Part shown: positions 1 to 6,955 of the stretch, one piece after another | Numbering within the stretch: the stretch's first letter is position 1 | Layout: the number at the start of each line of letters is the position of its first letter | Source: DATLHO01 sp035539855 | GTDB lineage: Bacteria > Bacteroidota > Ignavibacteria > OLB7 | Direction of reading: 5' to 3' | Assembly: GCA_035539855.1 (NCBI GenBank) | Contig: DATLHO010000192.1 | Location: forward strand, 1-39,529 | Length of the DNA stretch: 39,529 bases | Translations under genes and position numbers: made by a program | The notes under the pieces: model-generated | Told to the model about the DNA's origin: nothing | Seen by the model: only the letters and a program-made list of their open reading frames with translations | The model's database searches: none

Positions 1-245
1 GAGTGGCGGCAGGATTCGGGGGGAATTATGCCGGCGGCAAAGATAGTGCGGCGCTCGTGCCCACGCCAGCAGTTTCTGTACGAGCATCCCTCAGCTCGCG
101 ACCGGTACTCCAGTAGTCGCCGTCGTGGCGCACACATCGACGCGAATCTCCGCACGCGCTCTATGATGCGCGCGCCCACACACGAGCATTCGCGCGGCGT
201 TCCGGACGCGCCTGCGGTGCCAACCACATGACGTTGCGACGTACC
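1..245. other. Left edge, no gene recognised
   Basis: I see no convincing coding region here. The open frames are short, rich in Arg/Pro/Ala and resemble no family I know. The stretch lies downstream of the VOC-family gene on the minus strand. A gene entering from outside the window cannot be excluded. Confidence 0.4.
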
Positions 246-340
246 GCGGCACCGTTACGGGCGTGCGGCACCGATACGGGCGTGCGGCACCGATACCGAC
301 GTGCGGCACCGATACCGACGTGCGATACCGATTCGGGCGT
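246..340. repeat. Tandem repeat, five units of 19 bp
   Basis: Five consecutive 19-bp units read GCGGCACCGATACGGGCGT with a few substitutions. Unit starts are 246, 265, 284, 303 and 322. The middle units change ACGGG to ACCGA, and the last begins GCGATACC. A sixth unit begins at 341 (GCGACACCAC) and runs into the terminator hairpin. The array lies downstream of the VOC gene stop and is not part of a credible reading frame. Confidence 0.8.
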
Positions 341-347
341 GCGACAC

Positions 348-381
348 CACGGGGCCGTCACCCCGGCGTGACGGCCTCGTG
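348..381 (-). terminator. Hairpin terminator of the VOC gene
   Basis: Arms 348-361 and 368-381 are 14 bp with one mismatch (CACGGGGCCGTCAC against the complement of GTGACGGCCTCGTG) and a 6-nt loop. The hairpin begins 20 nt beyond the stop of the minus-strand gene at 402. No T tract follows, so it may work with Rho or as an RNA-stabilising 3' end. Confidence 0.55.
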
Positions 382-401
382 ATGCTGACTGCGCCGCGCC
401 G

Positions 402-914
402 CTATCCAGCGACGGTGCTGCCTTCCCTCGCCCGCTCGAGATCGGCGATGACGATCTTCTTCATGCCGAACATCGCCTGCATCGCGCGATCGTTGGCGCC
501 GCTGTCGGGTCCGGAGAAGAAGCGATCCATGTTCGACGGGATCACCTGCCACGAGAGACCGAAGCGGTCCTTGAGCCAGCCGCACTGCTGCGCGCGGGCA
601 TCGCCGCCCTCGCCGAGGCGGTTCCAGAAGTGGTCGATCTCCTCCTGCGTGTCGCAACTGATCTGGAACGAGATCGACTCGTTGAACGTGAAGATAGGAC
701 CGCCGTTGAGCCCGGTGAACGGCGTGCCGTCGAGCTCGAATACCACGGTCATCACCGATCCCGGCTCCTTCCCGTGGAACTCCTTCCCCACCTCGCTGTA
801 GCGGTTGACGCTCGTGATCTTCGAGTTCGGGAAGATCGACGTGTAGAACTTCGCGGCATCCTCCGCCTCGGAATCGAACCAGAGGCACGGTGCGATCGTC
901 TGGAGCTTCGACAT
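402..914 (-). CDS. VOC-superfamily (PhnB/YjdN-like) protein
   Basis: This 170-residue cytosolic protein is a full-length member of the '3-demethylubiquinone-9 3-methyltransferase'-like branch of the vicinal oxygen chelate superfamily (PhnB/YjdN type). The family signature is clear: an N-terminal PCLWFDSEAEDAAKFY strand-helix, FPNSKI, the middle GPxFxFNESISFQISCDTQEE segment, and the C-terminal GWLKDRFGLSWQVIP followed by a helix. Such proteins form beta-alpha-beta-beta-beta modules that dimerise. Most lack a proven substrate, and the old methyltransferase name is not supported. The ATG at 914 fits the family N-terminus (MSKLQTIAPCLWF). The sequence AGCGAGGAACAG just upstream on the coding strand could serve as ribosome-binding site. 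The gene stands alone, with a REP-like repeat upstream and a hairpin downstream. The family call is firm; the substrate is unknown. Confidence 0.9.
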   Translation of the reverse strand: MSKLQTIAPCLWFDSEAEDAAKFYTSIFPNSKITSVNRYSEVGKEFHGKEPGSVMTVVFELDGTPFTGLNGGPIFTFNESISFQISCDTQEEIDHFWNRLGEGGDARAQQCGWLKDRFGLSWQVIPSNMDRFFSGPDSGANDRAMQAMFGMKKIVIADLERAREGSTVAG

Positions 915-1021
915 GGTGCTGTTCCTCGCTTGAGTGATTCTCGGATGATTGTCACCGACGCCGGGTCATCCGGGCGCGGCTCACCCTAGTGTCGAACGGG
1001 GGGGCGGGGATTCGACAGGCG

Positions 1022-1056
1022 GATCCCCGACTTCGCTCCGCTCGTCGAGGATGACG
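1022..1056. repeat. REP-like element (copy 1)
   Basis: GATCCCCGACTTCGCTCC... through ...GGATGACG is 35 bp, and is identical to 4589-4623. Read on the other strand it starts CGTCATCCTCG and ends CGGGGATC, the same ends as the independent inverted copy at 4508-4540. It directly abuts the stop codon of the first kinase, so this copy and 4589-4623 probably share one duplication. A G-rich segment at 1005-1011 (GCGGGGA) can pair with the ATCCCC end to form a hairpin beyond the kinase stop. Confidence 0.6.
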
Positions 1057-1880
1057 TTCAGCCCGGTATGGATAGGGAGTAGACCGGCAGCTCAATCACA
1101 AACGTCGTCCCCTCCCCCCGCACGCTACGCACTTCGATCGTCCCGCGGTGCTTCTCGATGATCCCGTAGCTGATCGACAGTCCGAGACCCGACCCCGCCC
1201 CGATCGCCTTCGTCGTGAAGAACGGCTCGAAGATTCGCGACGCCACCGTCTCGTCGATCCCTTCGCCCGTGTCGCTGATCTCGATCCGCGCGTGATCGTC
1301 ACGCATGCTCGTCGCGATCGTGATCCGACCCGACCCCTCCATCGCATCGATCGCGTTCGAGAGGATGTTCATGAACACCTGGTTGATCTGACCCGCGTTG
1401 CACTCGACCGGCGGTAGCTCGCCATAGTTGCGCTCGACGATCACGCCGTCGCGCAGTCGCGGGCGCAGCAGCGTCAGCGTCGCGTCGAGTCCCTCGTGAA
1501 GGTCGGCGGGCTTGAGGTCGTCCTCGCCGAGGCGCGAGAACGACCGCAGCCCGCGCACAATCTCCGCCGTGCGGCTGGCGCCCTCCTCGATGCCGCGCAG
1601 CAGCGAGTCGATCTCCGAGCGCAGCTCGTCGACCTCGAGCTCGCGCATGCGTCGCTCGACGCGCTCGCGCGTCTCGGCGCTCTCGTCCTCGAGCGCCTGC
1701 GCGACGATCGCGCGGACCTCGTCGAGGTCGCGGCGCAGCGGCGATGTGCTCGAGCGGATGAAGTTGACGGGGTTGTTGATCTCGTGGGCGATGCCGGCGG
1801 TGAGCTGTCCGAGCGAGGCCATCTTCTCGGCGTGCACGAGCTGCGTCTGCGCCTGCTTGAGCTCCTCGAGCGCGCTGGCC
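1022..1880 (-). repeat. Duplicated kinase-domain segment, copy A
   Basis: This segment is nearly identical to 4589-5447 with a constant offset of 3567 bp at every point I compared, so there is no net insertion or deletion. It includes synonymous positions and about 36 bp beyond the stop codon. Identity decays within the codons just upstream of the coiled coil, around 1880-1930. It encodes the coiled coil, dimerisation/phosphoacceptor helix and ATPase domain of the two TPR kinases. Confidence 0.85.
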
Positions 1881-3199
1881 AGCTCCACCGTCCGCAGTCG
1901 ATGTAGCTCGGCCTCGTTGCGCGCCGACTCGATGTCGTGCAGCACCTGGAGCTTCTGGAGCGTCGCCTGCGCCTCGTCGGTCTCCCAGCGACGGCGGATA
2001 CGGTCGTACTCGTCGAGGTGCTCGAGCGCGCGCTCGGGCTCACCCAGCTCGCGAAGCGCCCGCGCGAGCAAGCGGTGAGCGTTCATCGACTGAACCGGCA
2101 GTTCGTTGCCGGCTGCGATCTCGAGCGCCTTCTCCAAACGCGCTCGCGCGTCACGTGCGTCGCCGAGCTCCAGCGACAGCTCGCCGTGGTGGCGGTATGC
2201 GTCTGCCATTCCTCGTATCGCTCGCGCACGGGTGTGCAGCTCGATCGCGGCATCGAGATGCCCGCGAGCGGCGTCGACATGGCCGAGCCGTTGCTCGAGG
2301 CGGCCGAGCACCATCCGCGCGTTGCCGGCATGTTCGAAGTGGCCGACGCGCAATTGCGCGGCGAGCCCACGTTGCAGGTATTCGCGCGCCCGATCGAGCT
2401 CGCCGAGCGCAAGCAGGGCGTTGCCGACGTTGACCATCGCGTTGGCCGCGAATGCCTCGTTGCCGCTGCGCTCGCACGCCTCGAGCCCGAGCATCGCGTA
2501 GTCGAGCGCGTGACGGTGATCCTTCAGTGCGGAGTACACGATCCCGATGTTGACGAGCGTGCCGGCGACCATGTGCGGCGCATGCTCTTCGGCGAGCGCT
2601 CGGACTTCGAGAAAGAGCTCGAGCGTTCGCGCATGGTCGCCGAGCATCTGGTGAACGAGCGCGAGGTTGGTCAGCACCGTCGTCTCGAACGAGCGGTTGC
2701 CGATGCGCCGCGTGATCTCGAGCGCCGTCGTCTCGACCTCGATCGCCTCTCGCAGCCGGAAGAGCCCCCGGTAGTTACGTCCCAGTCCACTGTATCCCCA
2801 CGCCTCGGCAAGCTCGTCGCCCGCAGCCACGCTCTGGTCGATCAGTCTCCGGTAGCAGTCGATCGCCTCCTCGAAGCGATTGCGCACTTCGTAAACGCGG
2901 CCGCGGGCGTTGAGGCGCATGAAGCGAAGCCGGGGCCGGCGCGGCTCGTGACCGTCGGGGATCTCGTCGCTCAACAGCTCCTCGGCCGCAGCGAAGTCGC
3001 TCGCGCGGATCTTCGCCATCGCGGCCAGATAGCGTGCGTCGAGATTCGAGTCGACGGCGAGTGGATCGTCCGCGGGAAGCGCGGTGGCAAGCTCGAGCGC
3101 GCGCTCGGCGAGCGCCGGGAGCGCGGAGAAGTCGTTTGTGCGGAGAAGCTCGTGTCCCCGATCGAGCAGCTCGACGAGCTCGGGCGCGGCGTCGCTCAT
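1058..3199 (-). CDS. Soluble TPR-sensor histidine kinase 1
   Basis: This 713-residue protein has no signal peptide or membrane segment. Residues about 1-420 are tandem TPR-like helical pairs (AEAWGYSGLGRNYRG, TTVLTNLALVHQMLGD, NAMVNVGNALLALGE). A coiled coil follows, then an NtrB-like kinase core. The H-box is GQLTAGIAHEINNPVNF with phosphoacceptor His472. The HATPase domain has its N-box in NQVFMNILSNAIDAM, G1 DTGEGI, F-box FEPFFTTK and G2 GAGSGLGLSISYGI. All catalytic motifs look intact, so it should autophosphorylate; no receiver domain is attached. I chose the ATG at 3199 (MSDAAPEL). A longer open frame upstream overlaps the neighbouring membrane-protein gene and is Arg/Pro-rich shadow. 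The upstream gene ends 50 bp away on the same strand, so cotranscription is possible. The kinase half is nearly identical to the gene at 4625-6799. Confidence 0.93.
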   Translation of the reverse strand: MSDAAPELVELLDRGHELLRTNDFSALPALAERALELATALPADDPLAVDSNLDARYLAAMAKIRASDFAAAEELLSDEIPDGHEPRRPRLRFMRLNARGRVYEVRNRFEEAIDCYRRLIDQSVAAGDELAEAWGYSGLGRNYRGLFRLREAIEVETTALEITRRIGNRSFETTVLTNLALVHQMLGDHARTLELFLEVRALAEEHAPHMVAGTLVNIGIVYSALKDHRHALDYAMLGLEACERSGNEAFAANAMVNVGNALLALGELDRAREYLQRGLAAQLRVGHFEHAGNARMVLGRLEQRLGHVDAARGHLDAAIELHTRARAIRGMADAYRHHGELSLELGDARDARARLEKALEIAAGNELPVQSMNAHRLLARALRELGEPERALEHLDEYDRIRRRWETDEAQATLQKLQVLHDIESARNEAELHRLRTVELASALEELKQAQTQLVHAEKMASLGQLTAGIAHEINNPVNFIRSSTSPLRRDLDEVRAIVAQALEDESAETRERVERRMRELEVDELRSEIDSLLRGIEEGASRTAEIVRGLRSFSRLGEDDLKPADLHEGLDATLTLLRPRLRDGVIVERNYGELPPVECNAGQINQVFMNILSNAIDAMEGSGRITIATSMRDDHARIEISDTGEGIDETVASRIFEPFFTTKAIGAGSGLGLSISYGIIEKHRGTIEVRSVRGEGTTFVIELPVYSLSIPG

Positions 3200-3249
3200 G
3201 GTGCGCGTGTTGGGTTGCAGGCCGCCGTCGTCGAGCAGTCCGTCGGGAC

Positions 3250-3642
3250 CTATCGTCCCATGAGCGAGACCGCGATGAAGCAGGCGGCGAGAATCAATGC
3301 CAGCGGGGTCATGACGATCCGCTCGACCTGGCTCTTGGAAGCGAGATTGCCGAGCGTGTTGAGGACGAACAATCCTCCGAAGATCCACGTGCCGACAGGG
3401 ACGATCGCGACGTCGGTGCCCGGCAGGACCAGGTCGACGCGTGCGAGGATCGCCCACGCTGCGAGCACGAGCAACGGAATGGCCGCGACGCTTCCGAGCC
3501 GCAGCTTCGCCGGCAGGATGCGATGTTCGCCTCCCCACGCCAGCCTGCCGAGCGGCGCACCGGCGGCGAGCAGCACCTGAAGCAGCGCGACGAGCGAGAG
3601 GATGAGCGTTGCGAGAATCGCGAAGATCCGGGCGAGGGCCAT
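3250..3642 (-). CDS. Small four-helix inner-membrane protein
   Basis: This protein of about 130 residues has four predicted hydrophobic helices: ARIFAILATLILSLVALLQV, LGSVAAIPLLVLAAWAILA, VPVGTWIFGGLFVLNTLGNL and MTPLALILAACFIAVSL. A conserved-looking loop GRLAWGGEHRILPAKLR lies between helices 1 and 2, and KSQVERIVMTP precedes helix 4. The pattern resembles small uncharacterised membrane-protein families such as DUF3995-like proteins, but I cannot assign one. The start is uncertain. ATGs occur at 3687, 3660 and 3642; the first two sit inside a 10-bp inverted repeat that looks like the terminator of the preceding gene, so I prefer 3642 (MALARIF). No clear ribosome-binding site decides it. The gene lies between a lipoprotein gene upstream and kinase 1 downstream, all on the same strand. 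Confidence 0.8.
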   Translation of the reverse strand: MALARIFAILATLILSLVALLQVLLAAGAPLGRLAWGGEHRILPAKLRLGSVAAIPLLVLAAWAILARVDLVLPGTDVAIVPVGTWIFGGLFVLNTLGNLASKSQVERIVMTPLALILAACFIAVSLMGR

Positions 3643-3657
3643 ATCCGGGGGGAGTAT

Positions 3658-3688
3658 CATGCGGCGCCCCGTGTCGGAGCGCCGCATG
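3658..3688 (-). terminator. GC-rich hairpin, probable terminator
   Basis: The perfect 10-bp arms CATGCGGCGC (3658-3667) and GCGCCGCATG (3679-3688) enclose an 11-nt loop. It lies 18 nt beyond the stop of the lipoprotein gene at 3707 and just before the membrane-protein gene. No T tract follows. It bears on the start choice of the next gene. Confidence 0.5.
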
Positions 3689-3706
3689 CGTGCGTGAAGA
3701 TGTGCG

Positions 3707-4408
3707 TTACCAGCCCCAGACGGTCTGCAGGGCGAACTTGCCGTCGGTCACGGTGATCGAGCGGCCGGTGCCGTCGTAGAGCTTCGCGTTGAACGTGCCC
3801 TTGGAGTAGTAGCGGCCGGCCTTGTACTGGCCGATCTGGTAGTCCTGCAGCGTGTGCTCGGTGACGACGAAGCTGCTGCCGGTCTGATCGCCCGTGCCCT
3901 TCGACGACGACCACTGGGTGCCGGCGGCGTCGGTCCAGAGAATCTCGACGCCATCGATCTCCAGCTCCTCGCTTCCGAACGGATTGCTTCCGCGCTTGAT
4001 CACCGAATCGTGCTCGGAGCCGAACGGCTGGTCGAAGTAGTTGTGCACGAACGTGATCATCGGCGAGCGAAACGTCGGGTCCTGTACCGGCTGGTTGCCG
4101 ACGAGCATGACCTTGACGAAGTGGATCGTCTGCGCCTCGAGGTAGTAGTCGGGGTTGTTGCCGCCGCCACCGGAGCCGGAGAAGGCGATCCCGGTGCCGG
4201 CATTGCCGTCGTCCTGCACGGTGACGACCGTGCCGTCAATCTTCGCCTGGATGTAGTGCTTGCCGGTCAGCGCGACCGTGCCGTTGTTGGTATCGTCGGG
4301 ACTGGTGCTGCTGTCGGAGCAGCCCGCGGCGCCGAGCATCGAGAGCAATCCGAGCGATGCGAGGGTGCGTGCGACGCGCAGCATCACACTGGTGCGAGGT
4401 GAGGACAT
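3707..4408 (-). CDS. Putative lipoprotein of unknown function
   Basis: The 233-residue protein starts MSSPRTSVMLRVARTLASLG. A hydrophobic h-region and the lipobox LGAAGC follow, so it should be lipidated at the cysteine and sit in the envelope. A low-complexity linker (SDSSTSPDDTNNG) leads to a beta-rich domain with a Gly-rich loop (GSGGGGNN). The C-terminus reads YSKGTFNAKLYDGTGRSITVTDGKF, a pattern seen in small lipoproteins of FCB bacteria whose ordered part starts with a DGTVVT-type strand. I do not recognise a named family and infer no function. The ATG at 4408 puts the signal peptide at the correct N-terminus; an in-frame extension to 4513 is Arg-rich and unlikely. A second ATG (MLRVARTLASLG) eight codons inside is also possible. 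A hairpin follows the stop. Confidence 0.85.
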   Translation of the reverse strand: MSSPRTSVMLRVARTLASLGLLSMLGAAGCSDSSTSPDDTNNGTVALTGKHYIQAKIDGTVVTVQDDGNAGTGIAFSGSGGGGNNPDYYLEAQTIHFVKVMLVGNQPVQDPTFRSPMITFVHNYFDQPFGSEHDSVIKRGSNPFGSEELEIDGVEILWTDAAGTQWSSSKGTGDQTGSSFVVTEHTLQDYQIGQYKAGRYYSKGTFNAKLYDGTGRSITVTDGKFALQTVWGW

Positions 4409-4489
4409 GGGAATTGGGGAATAGAGTTGACGGATGCCGTCATCGCGGCTGCATTCGTGGCGGGCCGGACGCCGGGGAGGGGATGCGGA

Positions 4490-4521
4490 CAAGTTAGCAC
4501 CGGTGCTCGTCATCCTCGCAA
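4490..4521 (-). promoter_or_regulatory. Possible promoter of the lipoprotein gene
   Basis: On the minus strand, TTG (4521-4519) is followed after 22 nt by TAACTTG (4496-4490), resembling the Bacteroidota-type TTG-N-TAnnTTTG layout. The spacing is at the long end and the -33 part lies inside a REP-like repeat, so this is weak. Confidence 0.25.
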
Positions 4522-4540
4522 GCGAAGCGCCGCGGGGATC
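4508..4540. repeat. REP-like element (inverted copy)
   Basis: CGTCATCCTCGCAAGCGAAG... ends at GCGGGGATC. It has the same two ends (CGTCATCCTCG and CGGGGATC) as the element at 4589-4623 but in opposite orientation, with an internally different core. The two form an inverted pair 48 bp apart with another hairpin between them, a BIME-like layout. Confidence 0.55.
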
Positions 4541-4548
4541 TGTCTTCG

Positions 4549-4580
4549 GCGGTAGCCGTGGCGGACGGCACCGCTACCGC
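4549..4580 (-). terminator. Hairpin between the REP-like copies
   Basis: Perfect arms GCGGTAGC (4549-4556) and GCTACCGC (4573-4580) enclose GCCGT/ACGGC-type inner pairing. It lies downstream of the kinase 2 stop (4625) and probably forms part of its 3' end. There is no T tract. Confidence 0.45.
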
Positions 4581-4588
4581 GGAGGAAT

Positions 4589-4623
4589 GATCCCCGACTT
4601 CGCTCCGCTCGTCGAGGATGACG
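4589..4623. repeat. REP-like element (copy 2)
   Basis: This copy is identical to 1022-1056 and abuts the stop codon of kinase 2. With 4508-4540 it makes an inverted pair able to fold into a long stem (GGGGATC at 4534-4540 pairing with GATCCCC at 4589-4595). Confidence 0.6.
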
Positions 4624-5447
4624 TTCAGCCCGGTATGGGAGGTGAAGAGACGGGCAGCTCAATCACAAACGTCGTCCCCTCCCCCCGCACGCTCTGCACC
4701 GCGATCGTCCCGCGGTGCTTCTCGATGATCCCGTAGCTGATCGACAGTCCCAGCCCCGACCCCGCCCCGATCGCCTTCGTCGTGAAGAACGGCTCGAAGA
4801 TCCGCGACGCCACCGCCTCGTCGATCCCTTCGCCCGTGTCGCTGATCTCAATCCACGCGTGATCGTCACGCATGCTCGTCGCGATCGTGATCCGACCCGA
4901 CCCCTCCATCGCATCGATCGCGTTCGAGAGGACGTTCATGAACACCTGGTTGATCTGACCCGCGTTGCACTCGACCAGCGATAGCTCGCCATACGAGCGC
5001 TCGACGATCACGCCGTCGCGCAGTCGCGGGCGCAGCAGCGTCAGCGTCGCGTCGAGCCCTTCGTGAAGGTCGGCGGGCTTGAGGTCGTCCTCGCCCAGGC
5101 GCGAGAACGATCGCAGCCCGCGCACGATCTCCGCGGTGCGGCTGGCGCCCTCCTCGATGCCGCGCAGCAGCGAGTCGATCTCCGAGCGCAGCTCGTCGAC
5201 CTCGAGCTCGCGCATACGTCGCTCGACACGCTCGCGCGTCTCGGCGCTCTCGTCCTCGAGGGCCTGCGCGACGATCGCGCGGACCTCGTCGAGGTCGCGA
5301 CGCAGCGGCGAGGTGCTGGCGCGGATGAAGTTGACGGGGTTGTTGATCTCGTGGGCGATGCCGGCAGTGAGCTGGCCGAGCGAGGCCATCTTCTCGGCGT
5401 GCACGAGCTGCGTCTGCGCGGCCTTGAGCTCCTCGAGCGCGCTCGCA
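4589..5447 (-). repeat. Duplicated kinase-domain segment, copy B
   Basis: This is the partner of 1022-1880. The translated copies differ at about a dozen residues over roughly 300 (for example N/S, PP/SL, R/W, T/A, E/A and R/Q), whereas the TPR halves upstream are clearly homologous but much more diverged. Confidence 0.85.
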
Positions 5448-6799
5448 AGCTCCACCGTCCGCAATCGGTGCAGCTCGGCGTTGCGCCGTGCGGACTCGAC
5501 GTCGTGCAGGACCTGCATGCGATGGAGCTTCTCGCGCGACTCTTCGGTCGTGCGCAGCTCGCGGAGGCGATGGTACTCCTCGAGATGGTGCAGCGCGCGC
5601 GTCGCATCGCCGAGCGCGCGATACAGCTTCGAGAGTGCCGCGTGCGCGGCGATCTGCTCCGGCGCGTCGGCCGCCTCTCCGGCGATCGCGAGCGCGGCCT
5701 CGATCTTCTCGATCGCGGCGGTCGGGTCCACCGGCGCGAGCACCAGCTCGCCGATGAGTCGTCCGGCGGTTGCGACCCTGTGCTTCGAGCCGCACTCGGC
5801 GAGGCCCTCCGCCGCACGCTCGAAGTGCCCGCGTGCGGCCGTCGGATCGCCGAGACGTGCCTTGAGCTCTCCGAGGTGGATCTCCGCGTTGGCGGCATGC
5901 TCGACGTGCCCGACCTCACACTGGGCCGCGAGGCCGCGCTCGAGCCACTCGAGCGCGGCCTCGTCGTTGCCGAGTGACAGATAGGCGTGTCCGATGTTCA
6001 CGAGGGCATTCGCGGCGAATCCCTTCCTGCCCTGCGTCTCGCACAGGGCGAGGCCCTCGTTGAAATACTCGATCGCGGTGTCGTAGTTCCCGAGCGCGAT
6101 ATGGATGCTCCCGATGTTGATGAGGACGCCGCCGAGCATCGGCGATTCGGTGCCCTCGAAGAGCGTGCGCACCGCGAGGTAGTGCTCGAGCGCCTGCGCG
6201 TTGTCGCCGAGCTTCGAGTAGAGCAGGCCCATGTTGTTGCGCACGCCTGCTTCGAGCCCGGGATCGCCGACCGATCGTGCCAGATCGAGCGCCTCGGTGA
6301 ACGCCTCGAGCGCTTCGGCGAACCGCGACTGCTGCAGATGAATCCGCCCACGGCCATTGTGTCCGATCACCTCCTGTCGCTGCAGTCCGGCCGCGCGCGC
6401 CATGGCGACGACGCGGTCGTAGCAGGCGAGCGCGGGAGCGTGCCTGTCGCGACGCTCCTCGACGCGGCCGAGCGTGTGCAGCAGCAGAATGGGCAGTCGA
6501 GGATTGTCGACCGGCTCGTCGTCGGCGATCGGAACGTCGAGCGCCTCCGACGCTTCGTCGTAGCGATAGGTCGCCAGCAGAGCATTGCCGAGAAAGTAGC
6601 GGAACTCGAGCTCGAGCTGCCGGCGTCGAGGTGCATCCGGATCGAGCGCCAGGACGAGCTCGAGTCCTTGACGCGCCGAACGCTCCATCGGCTCGGCCTC
6701 GTGCGCGGCGTAGTGACGTCGCGTCTCCGCGAGGATCGCGTCGATCTCGGCGATGGACGGTTCAGCGGGAATCGGTGTCGGGTCGGGCTCGATGGTCAT
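4625..6799 (-). CDS. Soluble TPR-sensor histidine kinase 2
   Basis: This 724-residue paralogue of kinase 1 has the same order: TPR array (residues about 25-430, e.g. GVRNNMGLLYSKLGDNAQAL, GVLINIGSIHIALGNYDTAI), a coiled coil (LRTVELASALEELKAAQ), H-box with phosphoacceptor His483, and a HATPase domain with N-box, DTGEGI and GAGSGLGLSISYGI intact. It lacks a signal peptide, membrane helices and a receiver domain, so it is cytosolic and must signal to a partner encoded elsewhere. The ATG at 6799 (MTIEPDPTP) is preferred; an 18-codon upstream extension (MLSRFSRHPSARS) is basic and falls in the promoter region. One difference in the ATPase region, Arg to Trp in the DDHxxIEISDTG strand, is specific to this copy. 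TPR arrays usually bind proteins or peptides, so the two kinases may read different partners with the same output core (inference). Confidence 0.93.
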   Translation of the reverse strand: MTIEPDPTPIPAEPSIAEIDAILAETRRHYAAHEAEPMERSARQGLELVLALDPDAPRRRQLELEFRYFLGNALLATYRYDEASEALDVPIADDEPVDNPRLPILLLHTLGRVEERRDRHAPALACYDRVVAMARAAGLQRQEVIGHNGRGRIHLQQSRFAEALEAFTEALDLARSVGDPGLEAGVRNNMGLLYSKLGDNAQALEHYLAVRTLFEGTESPMLGGVLINIGSIHIALGNYDTAIEYFNEGLALCETQGRKGFAANALVNIGHAYLSLGNDEAALEWLERGLAAQCEVGHVEHAANAEIHLGELKARLGDPTAARGHFERAAEGLAECGSKHRVATAGRLIGELVLAPVDPTAAIEKIEAALAIAGEAADAPEQIAAHAALSKLYRALGDATRALHHLEEYHRLRELRTTEESREKLHRMQVLHDVESARRNAELHRLRTVELASALEELKAAQTQLVHAEKMASLGQLTAGIAHEINNPVNFIRASTSPLRRDLDEVRAIVAQALEDESAETRERVERRMRELEVDELRSEIDSLLRGIEEGASRTAEIVRGLRSFSRLGEDDLKPADLHEGLDATLTLLRPRLRDGVIVERSYGELSLVECNAGQINQVFMNVLSNAIDAMEGSGRITIATSMRDDHAWIEISDTGEGIDEAVASRIFEPFFTTKAIGAGSGLGLSISYGIIEKHRGTIAVQSVRGEGTTFVIELPVSSPPIPG

Positions 6800-6838
6800 G
6801 CGGGCCGGGCGTGTGGAGCGAGCAGAGGGGTGTCGCGA

Positions 6839-6864
6839 GAATCTACTGAGCACACCGCAGTCAA
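6839..6864 (-). promoter_or_regulatory. Possible promoter of kinase 2
   Basis: On the minus strand, TTG (6864-6862) is separated by 16 nt from TAGATTC (6845-6839), about 40 bp upstream of the chosen ATG. The -7-like TAGATTC recurs upstream of genes at 9987 and 29956. The spacing is short, so confidence is low. Confidence 0.3.
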
Positions 6865-6904
6865 CCTAACGGAGTGGATCGGGCAGTGGTGCCGTGTCGA
6901 ACAA

Positions 6905-6936
6905 CGGGCCGTCTTCCATTCGAGGAAGACGGCCCG
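6905..6936 (-). terminator. Strong hairpin terminator
   Basis: The perfect 13-bp stem has arms CGGGCCGTCTTCC (6905-6917) and GGAAGACGGCCCG (6924-6936) with loop ATTCGA. It starts 19 nt beyond the stop of the lipoprotein gene at 6956. No T tract is visible on the minus strand. Confidence 0.7.
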
Positions 6937-6955
6937 GTCGCGGTCGGGGGTCGTG

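Noticed and set aside
246..340. A CRISPR array made of the 19-bp repeats
   Set aside because: The units are directly adjacent with no spacers, and no cas genes are near.
402..914. Ubiquinone-biosynthesis methyltransferase
   Set aside because: The '3-demethylubiquinone methyltransferase' label is a legacy name for this VOC family; there is no SAM-binding fold.
3200..3538. A 113-residue N-terminal extension of kinase 1
   Set aside because: It is Arg/Pro-rich, resembles no TPR or kinase part and overlaps the membrane-protein gene at 3250-3642 in another frame.
1937..3580. Long plus-strand open frames across the kinase genes
   Set aside because: These are shadows of the minus-strand kinases in a GC-rich genome; their translations are Arg/Ala/Leu-rich with no domains.
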